Source: Jiella endophytica
Lineage (GTDB): Bacteria; Pseudomonadota; Alphaproteobacteria; Rhizobiales; Rhizobiaceae
NCBI RefSeq assembly: GCF_004519335.1
Contig: NZ_SOZD01000003.1
Coordinates: 186,001-250,000, forward strand
Length of the DNA stretch: 64,000 bases
Direction of reading: 5' to 3'
Part shown: piece after piece, positions 35,094-44,428 of the stretch
Layout: each line of letters starts with the position of its first letter
Numbering within the stretch: position 1 is the first letter of the stretch
Translations under genes and position numbers: made by a program
The notes under the pieces: model-generated
Database searches by the model: none
Told to the model about the DNA's origin: nothing
Seen by the model: the letters and a program-made list of their open reading frames with translations, nothing else

Positions 35094-35949
35094 GTCTGTT
35101 GCTCCACCGCGACGCGACGATTCCGATCTGAGGAAGAGGATCCCAAGCATCTGCAGGATCGATCTGTCCGGCAGGAAGCCAAGTCGTGTAGATGTAGCTC
35201 CAGAAGGACGTCAACGCTTCCCCAAACTGTCGTCGAGCTCCCTCTTCGTCCACGACGCCGGAAAGAACTGCATCGGACAGGCTCTCGAAGAACGCGTATA
35301 CAGTCTTGAGTGCCGGGCGTCGGGCCTCGAAGTCTGGATCCCGGGGATCGGCGGGAATCGATCGAACCATCGACCGCGCGTCTTCCACGGCGTTCGAAGT
35401 CCATAACTTCTCATAGAAAGCAAGATCTCGGCCTCGAGCATCGCCGGACTGCACCTTGGCGTCCACTGGCGCCTGAGGGCGCCGCAGCCCCATCTCGCGA
35501 AACATGCGACGCAATTGATTGCAGGCCGCACCGACGCCTGCAAGCAAATTGCGGTCTGACCGGTCAGCATTATAAGTCAGTGGCACGAGTCCCAGCAAAT
35601 CCGTTGGAAGCCGCAGGCTCTTCACATGGCGAGGCAGCAGAAAACTACATCTTCTGCGGCCCAACGCGCCGCAGAAAAGACCGAACTCGAACACGACGTT
35701 ATCTCTGACGGCGGAGAATCGACCCGCCCGTATTTCCAGCGTATCGTCGGGGGAGAATATGAAGCTGGCAAAATCGAACGTGTTAGCCGTGGCCTCCAAC
35801 TCACACATCGTTGTTTCGTTGGGCTTGAAGATGCCCTGCGGCCAGACTGTCACTTCTGCATCGAAGTCGAGAGATTCCTGAACCGCGTACGCAATATCCA
35901 GCCCCTCTGTTGAAGATCCGATGAAAAGACGTGCTGCCGGTCCGGACAA
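35086..35949 (-). CDS. TIR-like nucleotide-binding protein (CAP12/Pycsar-effector TIR type) with unknown C-terminal domain
   Basis: 287 residues. The N-terminal half (about 6-125) matches the TIR-like domain of CBASS and Pycsar effectors: RLFIGSSTEGLDIAYAVQES, FDFASFIFSPDDTLEIR, VRDNVVFEFGLFCGALGRRR and LPTDLLGLVPLTYN. Such domains cleave NAD+ when the sensor part binds a cyclic nucleotide. The C-terminal half (about 140-287) is helical and not recognised. Start is TTG at 35949, supported by GGAG 7 bases upstream; no ATG is available near the conserved N-terminus. It sits 29 bp after thyA, overlaps folA by 8 bp and is visibly less GC-rich than both, which suggests horizontal transfer. No cyclase gene is adjacent. 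Confidence 0.82.
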   Translation of the reverse strand: MSGPAARLFIGSSTEGLDIAYAVQESLDFDAEVTVWPQGIFKPNETTMCELEATANTFDFASFIFSPDDTLEIRAGRFSAVRDNVVFEFGLFCGALGRRRCSFLLPRHVKSLRLPTDLLGLVPLTYNADRSDRNLLAGVGAACNQLRRMFREMGLRRPQAPVDAKVQSGDARGRDLAFYEKLWTSNAVEDARSMVRSIPADPRDPDFEARRPALKTVYAFFESLSDAVLSGVVDEEGARRQFGEALTSFWSYIYTTWLPAGQIDPADAWDPLPQIGIVASRWSNRHV

Positions 35950-35978
35950 TGATGGACTCCGCTTAGTTTGCGTAACGG

Positions 35979-36773
35979 CTACTTCGATACAGTTGCCGGT
36001 ATGTGCGGATGCGCCTCGTAGCCTTCGATGGCGATGTCCTCGAAACGGAAGGCGAAAAGGTCGTCGATCTCAGGGTTGAGCCGCAGCTTCGGCAGGGCCA
36101 GCGGCTCGCGGGTCAGCTGCAGCCGGGCCTGGTCGAGATGGTCGTTGTAGAGATGGGTGTCGCCGAGGGTGTGGACGAAGTCGCCAGGGGCAAGGCCGGT
36201 CACCTGCGCCACCATCGCGGTCAACAGCGCATAGGAGGCGATGTTGAACGGCACGCCCAGAAACACGTCGGCCGAGCGCTGATAGAGCTGGCAGGAGAGC
36301 CGGCCGTCGGCAACGTAGAACTGAAACAGGCAATGGCAGGGCGGCAGCGCCATCTCGTCGACCAGCGCCGGATTCCACGCCGAGACGATGAGCCGGCGCG
36401 AATCCGGCGTCTGGCGGATCGCCTCGACGACCTTGGCGATCTGATCGATATGGCCGCCGTGATAGTCCGGCCAGGAGCGCCACTGCGCGCCGTAGACCGG
36501 GCCGAGATCGCCGTTCTCGTCGGCCCACTCGTCCCAGATCCGGACGCCGTTTTCCTTCAGATAGGCGATGTTGGTATCGCCCTTGAGAAACCACAGGAGC
36601 TCGTGGACGATCGAGCGGATATGCAGCTTCTTCGTCGTCAGGAGCGGAAAGCCCTCGGCGAGATCGAAGCGCATCTGATGGCCGAACAGCGAGCGTGTGC
36701 CGGTGCCGGTGCGGTCGCTCTTGGCGACGCCCTCGGCGAGCACGCGGTCGAGAAGGTCGAGATACTGCCGCAT
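35979..36773 (-). CDS. thyA: Thymidylate synthase ThyA
   Basis: Methylates dUMP to dTMP with methylenetetrahydrofolate. 264 residues, exactly the family norm. Signatures: [61 protein letters not shown], and the catalytic cysteine in [12 protein letters not shown]. Upstream of the TIR-like gene and folA; product dihydrofolate is the FolA substrate. Confidence 0.97.
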   Translation of the reverse strand: MRQYLDLLDRVLAEGVAKSDRTGTGTRSLFGHQMRFDLAEGFPLLTTKKLHIRSIVHELLWFLKGDTNIAYLKENGVRIWDEWADENGDLGPVYGAQWRSWPDYHGGHIDQIAKVVEAIRQTPDSRRLIVSAWNPALVDEMALPPCHCLFQFYVADGRLSCQLYQRSADVFLGVPFNIASYALLTAMVAQVTGLAPGDFVHTLGDTHLYNDHLDQARLQLTREPLALPKLRLNPEIDDLFAFRFEDIAIEGYEAHPHIPATVSK

Positions 36774-37050
36774 CGTCTTCCCCGGCTAACAAGTGGCGAT
36801 CACCGCGTCTGGCGGCCGCGGACCCTTCGAATGGCGAAACGCCGGCCGAATGTCGACAGCGGCCGATCGAATCCCCAGATATTTGACCGGAAGGTGAGCC
36901 GCGGGTCGGGCTGGGAGATCGGCATGATGCGCACCTTGCCGCAACCCCAGAGGGCGAAGCCGGCTCGTCGCCTTGCGGCGACGCGGCAACCGTCGCCGCG
37001 GGACTTCGCCTCTATTTTCACCACAAATGCCCTGCGCTGCGCCATCACCC
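36774..37050. other. Intergenic region between thyA and ssrA
   Basis: No supportable gene. A GC-rich hairpin CGTCGCC-TTG-CGGCGACG lies at about 36967-36984. A basic 85-codon minus-strand frame spans most of it but has no similarity. Together with the ssrA promoter it forms the divergent control region of thyA and ssrA. Confidence 0.5.
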
Positions 37051-37079
37051 TTTTCACGCGGCTGCAACATCCTTATATT
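37051..37079 (+). promoter_or_regulatory. Promoter of ssrA
   Basis: TTTTCA (37051-37056), 17 bp, TATATT (37074-37079). It would start transcription near 37086, just before the tmRNA acceptor part. Confidence 0.5.
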
Positions 37080-37085
37080 CGAGGC

Positions 37086-37420
37086 GTCGGGCATTCGTCC
37101 GACTATGGCGATAAACGTTCGTTGGAATAAGCCTTTCGGACCCGGGGGCGGTACCCGGCGCCTCCACCACATGCCACGACGCCCAGCGGCGGTCCTGGCA
37201 TGTGGCGGGGGCGAAATAGGATCGACGAGGGTGTAAAGATCGAATTTTCGCTCGGAATGGTACCGCCGTTATCGGGCCGTAAAAATAGTTGCCAACGACA
37301 ACTATGCGGAAGCTCGTCTCGCTGCGTAAGCAGCGCGAACGCTTCAATTCAAGTCCTGGGGGTTCGCACTTCTAGGCGGGGCTCGGAGGCGCCTGGCAAC
37401 AGAAGCCTCCACTTTCATGT
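37086..37420 (+). ncRNA. ssrA: Circularly permuted two-piece tmRNA
   Basis: Rescues stalled ribosomes and tags the incomplete protein for ClpXP. In the permuted gene the acceptor part comes first: CCGGG-GGCGGTA-CCCGG T-arm and CGCCTCCACCA 3' end (37169). After an about 37-base spacer the coding part begins at 37207 with GGGGGCG, which pairs with CGCCTCC through seven pairs (one G-U). The tag frame at 37291-37329 encodes ANDNYAEARLAA and TAA, a degradation tag ending in LAA. Outer ends are approximate. sspB, whose product recognises such tags, follows 60 bp on. Confidence 0.93.
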
Positions 37421-37478
37421 GTACCGATGGTATGTCCGCTAGCGCGGGATGGTGAGTGAGGGGGATCGGAACGCCGGA

Positions 37479-38042
37479 ATGGGCCAGGATCTTATTCGAT
37501 ACGATGTTCTCGCGCAGGAGGCGCTTCGCGGCGTCATCCGCAAGGTTCTGAGCGAGGTCGCCAAGACCGGCCTGCCGGGCGAGCATCATTTCTTCATCAC
37601 CTTCCTGACCTCGGCGCCGGGCGTGAGGATCTCCTCGCGGCTGCGCGAGAAATATCCCGAGCTGATGACCATCGTCATCCAGCACCAGTTCTGGGACCTG
37701 CAGGTCACCGAGGCCAACTTCGAGGTCGGGCTGTCCTTCTCCGACATCCCCGAACGGTTGCTGGTGCCATTCGCCGCCATTCGCGGCTTCTACGATCCGG
37801 CGGTGAATTTCGAACTGGAATTCGACGTCCAGAGCGCGACGGCGGCAAACAGCCAGCCGGACACCGACGAGCCTGCCCCGGCACCGACCCCGCTGCCCAA
37901 GCCCGCGAGTTCCTCCGGCCGCAAGGCGGGCAAGGGCAAGGAGCCGGCCAAGGTCGACGGCGAGGAAGCCGACGAGGTTGCCGAGGCCGAGCGCAAGGAC
38001 GCCGAGGTCGTGTCGCTCGACGCCTTCCGCAAGAAGACCTGA
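37479..38042 (+). CDS. sspB: SspB, ClpXP adaptor for ssrA-tagged proteins (alphaproteobacterial type)
   Basis: Binds the ssrA tag and delivers tagged proteins to ClpX. 187 residues. The core is MGQDLIRYDVLAQEALRGVI, LPGEHHFFITFLTSAPGVRI, LREKYPELMTIVIQHQFWDL and ERLLVPFAAIRGFYDPAVNF. The C-terminal tail (about 95 residues from residue 113) is Pro/Ala/Lys-rich and acidic, ending with EVVSLDAFRKK, a conserved motif likely to contact ClpX. ATG 37479 is the family start; ATG 37449 would add ten residues. It lies directly after ssrA. Confidence 0.93.
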   Translation: MGQDLIRYDVLAQEALRGVIRKVLSEVAKTGLPGEHHFFITFLTSAPGVRISSRLREKYPELMTIVIQHQFWDLQVTEANFEVGLSFSDIPERLLVPFAAIRGFYDPAVNFELEFDVQSATAANSQPDTDEPAPAPTPLPKPASSSGRKAGKGKEPAKVDGEEADEVAEAERKDAEVVSLDAFRKKT

Positions 38043-38054
38043 GCCTCTTCGCCG

Positions 38055-38327
38055 ATGGGCGACGTCGTCAATCTCCGCCGGTTCCGCAAGCAGCGTCTGC
38101 GCGACGAGAGGGAGCGCAGCGCCGGCGAAAACCGGGCGCGCAGCGGTCGCAGCAAGGCCGAGAGGACAGCCGAGCGGATCGAGACGGAACGGGCGAAGGC
38201 TCTGCTCGACGGTGCGCTGGTCGGCCAGCAGGACGCCGGCGGGGCCGGCCCCCGCGAGAACGAGCCTGAAGCAACACGATCGGCCGGCAACGACACCGAG
38301 ACGCCCGGCAAGCCGCGGCAGTCGTGA
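38055..38327 (+). CDS. DUF4169 family small protein
   Basis: 90 residues, strongly charged: MGDVVNLRRFRKQRLRDERE and RSKAERTAERIETERAKALL, the family pattern. Acidic/Gly-rich tail. Function unknown. It follows sspB by 12 bp and overlaps the next gene by 4 bp (GTGA), so all three form a likely operon. Confidence 0.75.
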   Translation: MGDVVNLRRFRKQRLRDERERSAGENRARSGRSKAERTAERIETERAKALLDGALVGQQDAGGAGPRENEPEATRSAGNDTETPGKPRQS

Positions 38328-38581
38328 CCATCCTGAAACGCTCCGTCTCGATCAGCGGCCATCCGACTTCGATCAGCGTCGAGGAGCGGTTCTGGCAGTG
38401 CCTGCGCGCCATTGCCGAGCGCGACGGCCTTCCCATCGCCCGGCTGATCGCCCGCATCGACGCCGACCGCGAGCCGGGCGGCAACCTCTCCTCGGCGATC
38501 CGTCTCTTTGTCCTGGAAGACGCTCTGGCACGCCGTGCCGAAGCGCCGGCTGGCGCGGGCGACACTGACGCCTCGACCTGA
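38324..38581 (+). CDS. Ribbon-helix-helix domain protein
   Basis: 85 residues with GTG start. The core (LKRSVSISGHPTSISVEERF, WQCLRAIAERDGLPIARLIA, then RLFVLEDALARRAE) matches a small RHH_4-type DNA-binding domain known next to DUF4169 proteins. May act as a transcription regulator. Targets unknown. Confidence 0.78.
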   Translation: MTILKRSVSISGHPTSISVEERFWQCLRAIAERDGLPIARLIARIDADREPGGNLSSAIRLFVLEDALARRAEAPAGAGDTDAST

Positions 38582-38677
38582 ACAGCCCTCCGCCCTGCCT
38601 TTTTCGCGCTCTTCGTCTCCGTCGAAGTTTCGCAACTCGCGGAGGTCGTCAGTCGGGCCGGAGAACGCCCGACAAGG

Positions 38678-41600
38678 TCAGAAATCCAGCGGGTTGTTGA
38701 CGCCGGGCAGCGACTGGAAGCCGGGATCAGGCCTGTCGCCGGCGCTCGGCACCGGCCGGTCGAAGGTGAGCGCCGCGGGTGGCCCGCCGGGTTTTTGGGC
38801 CGTCGGCGGCTTCGGCGGCGTCTCGCGCCGCCTGGCGGCTGCCGCCGCGGCGGCATCGCGCCGGGCGGCTTCTTCCTCCGCCGCCTTGTCGCGGGCGGCC
38901 TGCGCCTCGGCCGCCTTCTGCCGGGCCTGTTCTTCCTCGATCGCCTTTGCCTGTTCTTCCGCCGCCCGTCGCCGGGCTTCGGCCTCCTCGGCGCGTTTTG
39001 CGGCGACGTCCTCGCGCCAGCGATAGAACCGCCCTTCCCGGCGCAGCCTGAGCTTTTCCTCGAGACTTTCCTGCATCGCCTCGACGCGCGCCTGCTCGCG
39101 CTCGAGCGCCCGCACCGACAGGTAGTTGGTGAGCGCCGCGGTATCGAGGCCAAGCTTCGGCGCAGCGAGCGTGCCGGAAAGGCCGTAATTCACTGTCGGC
39201 TCGGCGCCCTCGACCCGTTCGAGGCCGGGATCGATCGACAGCGTCATGTCGCCGCCGAGGGCGAGATCGGCAAGGTCGAGACTGGCATCGACCGTCAGTG
39301 TCGTGTCGCCGCCGGGGATCTCCACCGGCGAGAGCTTCAGCGTCCCGCCGGTGACGGTGAATTCGCTCGTCGCCTTGGCAATGTCGAAGGCGCGGTCGGC
39401 GCCGAGCGATGCGAAGGTCGCCGCCGTCTCGGCCTGCGGCTTGAAGTCCGGCTTGTCGGCCGCGGCGAGCAGCGGCGTCAGCACGGCCTCCGGCACGCCG
39501 GGGATCCTGGCATTGACGACGGTGATGTCGCCGGCGCCGGAGAGCGCCTGAATCAGCGCCTGATAGGACTGGCCGCTGGCGTCGAGCCGGATCGCGCCGT
39601 CGAGCCGCGCCGGCCCTTCGCCGCCGGACAGCGCCGGGAAGAGGGCCGAGAGATCGAGACCCTCGGCAAAGGCGGCCAGCGAAAATCCGGCGAGGCCGTC
39701 GGTGTTACGCATCACCAGGCTGCCGGCGATCTCGGCATCGTGGGTCCGTGCCCTGAGATTGGCGAGCGACGCGGAGGTCGGCGACAGGTCGAGACTGGCC
39801 GAAGCATCCGACAGTGAAAGGCCTCCGGCAAGATCCAGCCGGTCGGCTTCGAGGGCGATCTTGGCGTTCAGCGGCGGCAGGAGGGCCGGCGTGAAGGCGT
39901 CGCGCGACCACGTCACCTCCCCGGCCGGCCCGAGCAGCGGGCGGCCATAGGCAAGATTGGCGAGCCAGGGCAGCGACAGCTGCGACAGCTTCACCTCGCC
40001 GCCGAGCGTCTGGCCTGCCGGCTTGTCGAGATCGGCCGCGACGTCGATGCCGGCGATCTTGCCATTGACCCCGGCGATCTGCCAGGCGCCATCCTGAAAG
40101 ACCACGCCGCCATTGACGGCAACCGGGACGGCGTCGAAGGACTGGCCGAGATCGATGGCGAGGCTGCGCAGCCAAGGGGCGACGTCCTCGCTGTTCACAT
40201 AGACGGAGAATTCCGCGCCGGTGACGCCTTCGGGCGCCACGTCGACGCTGCCGTCGAGGCTGATCTCGCTGCCAGGGGCGCGCATCGTCGCGCTGGTCAC
40301 CGCAGGGCCGGTCTCGGCGGTCGAGACCGAGAGCTCGACCTCCAGCGGCGAAGGCGGCGCAAGATCGACCGAGGCGATGCCGAGTTGGCCGAGCAGCACT
40401 GTCGGCCGGTCGTTCTCGAGCCGCAGGTCGAGGCCGAACCGACCGCTCTCCGCCGCGGCATAGATGCCGTTCTCGACCGCGGTGCTGAGGTCGATCTTGG
40501 TCCCGTCGGCGGTGCCGTCGAGCCGCACCAGAAGCGTCGGCTTCTTGCCGGCCGCGCCCTCGACCGCCTCCACCTCGCCGGAGAGCTTCAGCGGCGCGAG
40601 CTTACCCGCGCGCGGCGCGAGCACCTCTATCAGCGGAATGCCAGGACGGACCCGTTCGAGGAAGGCGAAGAAGCGCTGCGGTTCCTTTGAATCGAGCTCG
40701 ACGTCGAGCTTGCCCTTGGCGTCGCCGCCGGAAAGATCGGTGAGGTTGCCCGAGGCGGTGAGCCGCGCCCCGGCGAGCCCCTCGACGTCGAGATGATCCA
40801 CCTTCAGGGAATCGCCGTCGAAGCCGAGATCGGCATCGACCTTGCCGGCCGTCGCGCCGGCATAGGTCACCGGTCCGGCCTCAAGCGCGAGGTCAAAGCG
40901 CTCGGCATCGGCGATCGAGCGGTCGTGCCCGGTGAACAGCCGCGACAATGCCAGCACGGCGTCGAGATCCACCCGGCCGCCGGTCAGTTTTGCGGTCATG
41001 GTGGTGGAGCCGCCCTCCTCCTGCCGGGCGATGCGGCCGGTGATGGTGTCGCCGCCGACATCGACCTCGAGGTCGTCGAACACCTGGCGTGTGGCGGTCA
41101 AGGTCGTCTTTGCCGAAAAGCCGGCGCGGGGCAGCGTCCGGACGGCGGGATCGACGCTGCCGGTCAGCCAGTCGGAAAAGCCCGATGGCTGCTGCGAGGC
41201 GACGAGGAGATCGCCGGCGAAGGTGAAGCCCTCGTCGACACCGAGATCGCCCGACGCCTCGAGCCGAGTGCGGCCCGGCACTTCGGCGGCGAAACTGTCG
41301 AGCTTCCAGCCGGCCGGCCGAGGCTCGGCGACGAAGGCAACGTCGCGGATCGTCGTGTCGCCGGCGGTGACCACCGGCAGGGAGATCTGCAGCTGGCCGT
41401 CGATGGTCGGCCGAGGCACTTCGGACAGGACGAGGCGCATGGTCTCGACGCGCCTCGCGAGGCTCTGCTGCGGCGCCTCGGCGTCCTCGTCGCCCGTCTC
41501 CTCTTCCGGCGTTGCGGCAGGCTGCCCGGCGGTCTCGCCGCCGCCGAGGGCGTCGACATTCACCTGCTCGCCTTCGAGCTTCAGGGAAAATCGGGTCGCG

Positions 41601-42517
41601 TCGCCATAGTCGAGATTGCCGCTGCCGGTGAGGACATAGGGCTGCGGGCCGCCGCCTGCCTCGACCCTAAGATCGGTGACGTCGGCCTTTTCCGCCGAAA
41701 GGACGATGGCACCGGTCGCCCGGATCGGCGGGACGGCGGGTCCCGCCGGTGCCGCCTGCTTCTCCTCGCCGTCGAGGGTCTCGAAGGGGCTCGCCCCCTC
41801 CGCAGTCTCCGCCTGTTTCGGCGCCGGGCGCACGAGGCTGAGGCTGCCGGAAAACTGCGGCACGTCGCCGGTCGCCGTCGCCCGTCCGTCGAGGACGATC
41901 TCGCCGTCGAGGTCGCGGTTGCTGGCGGTGACGCGCAGCGGCATCGAGCCGTCATCCTGGGGGATACCGGCCGACAGGTCGAAGTCGACCGCCTTGCCGT
42001 CGACATTGAACGAGCCGCTGCCGTCGACCGGGCCGGCGAGCGAGCCGGCCGAAAGGGTGGCGTTGAGGTCGAGGAGGGTCTGGGTGCGGCCGCGCGCCTC
42101 GTCCTCGATGATCACCGTGCCGTCGTTGATCGCGACGTTCTGCAGAACGACCCTCGCCCCGGTCGGGATCTTCGGATCGTCGACCACCCAGCGGACGCTG
42201 TGGTCCTTGCGCAGCGGCAGCCGGACCGTCGGCCGGTCGAGGGTCATCGAATAGATGTAGATCTCGCCGGAGAGATAGGGCGCGAGTTCCGCGTCCATGC
42301 GGAACCGGCCGACGCTCATCAGCGACGAGCCGTCGTCGTCCTCGACCTCGACGTCGTTGAAGGTGACGGAGGGAAACGGCAGGAGCCGCGCCGCGGCGTC
42401 GCCCTTGACGATCACCTTGCGGCCGAGAATGTTCGACGCCTCGCGCTCGAAATCGGCGCGATAGGCGGTCCAGTCGATGAAATAAGGCGCCACCAGCGCC
42501 GCCAGGAGCGCCAGCAC
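38678..42517 (-). CDS. AsmA family outer-membrane/envelope protein, very large
   Basis: 1279 residues or slightly more. AsmA N-terminus: hydrophobic anchor then FIDWTAYRADFEREASNILG and KGDAAARLLPFPSVTFNDVE, the family start pattern. A long stretch of beta-rich repeated segments fills the middle, as in proteins that bridge inner and outer membranes and move phospholipids. AsmA_2-like residues LYGRPLLGPAGEV and SGAGDITVVNARIPGVPEAV are visible. The C-terminus has a coiled coil rich in Glu, Arg and Ala (AEEAEARRRAAEEQAKAIEE). GTG at 42517 is the first canonical start, but the hydrophobic anchor (LVRAFVLVGGLLVLALLAAL) starts before it; a CTG with GAGGGA 7 bases upstream could be the real one. 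Confidence 0.85.
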   Translation of the reverse strand: MLALLAALVAPYFIDWTAYRADFEREASNILGRKVIVKGDAAARLLPFPSVTFNDVEVEDDDGSSLMSVGRFRMDAELAPYLSGEIYIYSMTLDRPTVRLPLRKDHSVRWVVDDPKIPTGARVVLQNVAINDGTVIIEDEARGRTQTLLDLNATLSAGSLAGPVDGSGSFNVDGKAVDFDLSAGIPQDDGSMPLRVTASNRDLDGEIVLDGRATATGDVPQFSGSLSLVRPAPKQAETAEGASPFETLDGEEKQAAPAGPAVPPIRATGAIVLSAEKADVTDLRVEAGGGPQPYVLTGSGNLDYGDATRFSLKLEGEQVNVDALGGGETAGQPAATPEEETGDEDAEAPQQSLARRVETMRLVLSEVPRPTIDGQLQISLPVVTAGDTTIRDVAFVAEPRPAGWKLDSFAAEVPGRTRLEASGDLGVDEGFTFAGDLLVASQQPSGFSDWLTGSVDPAVRTLPRAGFSAKTTLTATRQVFDDLEVDVGGDTITGRIARQEEGGSTTMTAKLTGGRVDLDAVLALSRLFTGHDRSIADAERFDLALEAGPVTYAGATAGKVDADLGFDGDSLKVDHLDVEGLAGARLTASGNLTDLSGGDAKGKLDVELDSKEPQRFFAFLERVRPGIPLIEVLAPRAGKLAPLKLSGEVEAVEGAAGKKPTLLVRLDGTADGTKIDLSTAVENGIYAAAESGRFGLDLRLENDRPTVLLGQLGIASVDLAPPSPLEVELSVSTAETGPAVTSATMRAPGSEISLDGSVDVAPEGVTGAEFSVYVNSEDVAPWLRSLAIDLGQSFDAVPVAVNGGVVFQDGAWQIAGVNGKIAGIDVAADLDKPAGQTLGGEVKLSQLSLPWLANLAYGRPLLGPAGEVTWSRDAFTPALLPPLNAKIALEADRLDLAGGLSLSDASASLDLSPTSASLANLRARTHDAEIAGSLVMRNTDGLAGFSLAAFAEGLDLSALFPALSGGEGPARLDGAIRLDASGQSYQALIQALSGAGDITVVNARIPGVPEAVLTPLLAAADKPDFKPQAETAATFASLGADRAFDIAKATSEFTVTGGTLKLSPVEIPGGDTTLTVDASLDLADLALGGDMTLSIDPGLERVEGAEPTVNYGLSGTLAAPKLGLDTAALTNYLSVRALEREQARVEAMQESLEEKLRLRREGRFYRWREDVAAKRAEEAEARRRAAEEQAKAIEEEQARQKAAEAQAARDKAAEEEAARRDAAAAAAARRRETPPKPPTAQKPGGPPAALTFDRPVPSAGDRPDPGFQSLPGVNNPLDF

Positions 42518-42768
42518 GAGCAGTCCACCGACGAGGACGAACGCTCTGACCAGCTTCTTGTCTCCCTCTACTTCAACGCATCGTCCGGCGAAGCTACGAC
42601 GGCAATCCCGCTTCGGCCTTGCGGCTCCCCCGAACCGCCGGCCCGATCCGCGACCGGCGGACCGCCACGAAGCCTGCCGCCCGTCACATGACGGTCATCC
42701 CGCGGCGGCCCGGCCCCCCTGCAGGATAGGCCAGAACAGACCCGGAATGTCGAGGGGCAAATATTGCA

Positions 42769-44181
42769 TCACAGCACGAAGATCTTGCCGGGGTTGAGGA
42801 TCCCTTTCGGATCGAGCGCCCGCTTGATGGTGCGCATGAAATCGACGGTGTCGCCGAGTTCCGCCTCGAGATAGCCGCGCTTGCCCTGTCCGACGCCGTG
42901 CTCGCCGGTGCAGGTGCCGTCCATCTCGACCGCGCGCCGGGCGAGCCGCGCCATGAAGCCCTCGGCCGCATCGATCTCGCGGGCGTCCTCCATGTCGAGA
43001 AGCAGCGTGACGTGGAAGTTGCCGTCGCCGACATGGCCGATGATCGGGCCGATGAGGCCGTTCTCGTCGAGATCGGCCTGGGTCTCGCCGATGCAGTCGG
43101 CCAGCCGCGAGACCGGCACGCAGACGTCGGTGGCGATCGCCCGGCAGCCGGGCCTCAGCGCGATCGACGCCCAGTACATGTCGTGGCGGGCCTTCCACAG
43201 CCGCGAGCGCTCCTCCGGCCGCGACGAGGTCTCCAGCGGGCCGCCGGCATTTTCCGCGGCGAGCATGCCGAACATCTCGGCCTGTTCGGCGACCGAGGAC
43301 GGCGAGCCGTGGAACTCGACGAAGAGCGAGGGCTGCGGCTTCATGTCGAGCCCGGCATAGGCGTTGGCCGCCTGCATCGACTGGGCGTCGAGAAGCTCGA
43401 TCCGCGCGACGGGAATGCCGGTCTGCACCGTCTGGATCACCGTGTTGACGGCATCGCGCACCCTGGCGAAGGGGCAGACGCCGGAGAGCACCGCCTCGGG
43501 GATGCCGTAGAGCCTGAGGTTGAGCTTTGTGATGATGCCGAGCGTGCCTTCGGAGCCGACCAGGAGTCGCGTCATGTCGTAGCCGGCGGAGGTCTTCTTC
43601 GCCCGGCGGGCGGTGCGGATGATCCGCCCGTCGGCCATCACCGCGGTCAGCGAGACGACGTTGTCGCGCATCGTGCCGTATCGGACCGCATTGGTGCCGG
43701 AGGCCCGGGTCGCCGCCATGCCGCCGAGGCTGGCATTGGCGCCGGGGTCGATCGGGAAGAACAGGCCGGTGTCGCGCAGATGGGCGTTCAGCGACTCGCG
43801 GGTCACGCCCGGCTCGACGACGCAGTCGAGATCCTCGGCATTGACGGCGAGCACCCTGTCCATGCGCGACAGATCGAGGGAGATGCCGCCCTGGGGCGCG
43901 TTGATGTGGCCCTCCAGCGAGGAGCCGACGCCGAAGGGGACGATGGGCGTCCCGGTCTCGCCGCAGATCCCGACGATGCGCTGCACCTCCGCTTCCGATT
44001 CGGCGAAGACCACCGCGTCCGGCGCCTGGTTGGGAATGTAGGTGGTCGTGTGGGCATGGGCTCTGCGCACGTCCTCGCCGGTGACGACGCGCTCGCCGAA
44101 GGCGTCCTTCAGTCCGGCGACGGCGGCCGGAATGCCGGGCCGGCGCGCCGGGGTCTCGGCCAGAATGTCTCGCAGCGCCAT
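42769..44181 (-). CDS. FAD-binding oxidoreductase, GlcD/D-lactate dehydrogenase type
   Basis: 470 residues. VAO/PCMH fold: PDAVVFAESEAEVQRIVGIC, TPIVPFGVGSSLEGHINAPQ, GGISLDLSRMDRVL, NASLGGMAATRASGTNAVRYG and SEGTLGIITKLNLRLYG. The C-terminal half has GHVGDGNFHVTLLLD and GTCTGEHGVGQGKRGYL, conserved in cytochrome-linked D-2-hydroxy-acid dehydrogenases. Likely oxidises D-lactate or glycolate. Start at ATG 44181; no partner subunits (GlcE, GlcF) follow, so D-lactate dehydrogenase (cytochrome) is the better guess. Confidence 0.88.
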   Translation of the reverse strand: MALRDILAETPARRPGIPAAVAGLKDAFGERVVTGEDVRRAHAHTTTYIPNQAPDAVVFAESEAEVQRIVGICGETGTPIVPFGVGSSLEGHINAPQGGISLDLSRMDRVLAVNAEDLDCVVEPGVTRESLNAHLRDTGLFFPIDPGANASLGGMAATRASGTNAVRYGTMRDNVVSLTAVMADGRIIRTARRAKKTSAGYDMTRLLVGSEGTLGIITKLNLRLYGIPEAVLSGVCPFARVRDAVNTVIQTVQTGIPVARIELLDAQSMQAANAYAGLDMKPQPSLFVEFHGSPSSVAEQAEMFGMLAAENAGGPLETSSRPEERSRLWKARHDMYWASIALRPGCRAIATDVCVPVSRLADCIGETQADLDENGLIGPIIGHVGDGNFHVTLLLDMEDAREIDAAEGFMARLARRAVEMDGTCTGEHGVGQGKRGYLEAELGDTVDFMRTIKRALDPKGILNPGKIFVL

Positions 44182-44428
44182 GAAAGCTCTCCTCTTGCCT
44201 GTGGCAGCCCGCAGCGACGGCCGCGCCGCCGCCACCATGCCCACCGCCGATCAGGGTAATCAATGCCTTGCCGAGGTGGCCGCGCGGCATCGTTCCTGCC
44301 GGTCTGCCACAATGCGCCGGCAAGGAGAAGCCCGGCGGCCCGGCCTCGGCCCGAAAGGGTGAACAGCGCGGTTGACTTTGCCCTCATGCAACGCGAACTG
44401 GAGGCCTCGAAGCGACGCAAGGCCCGCC

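Noticed and set aside
36800-37057. 85-codon basic minus-strand frame between thyA and ssrA
   Set aside because: No ribosome-binding site or similarity; lies over the ssrA promoter region.
40793-42691. 632-codon plus-strand frame opposite the AsmA gene
   Set aside because: Antisense artefact with no conserved pattern.
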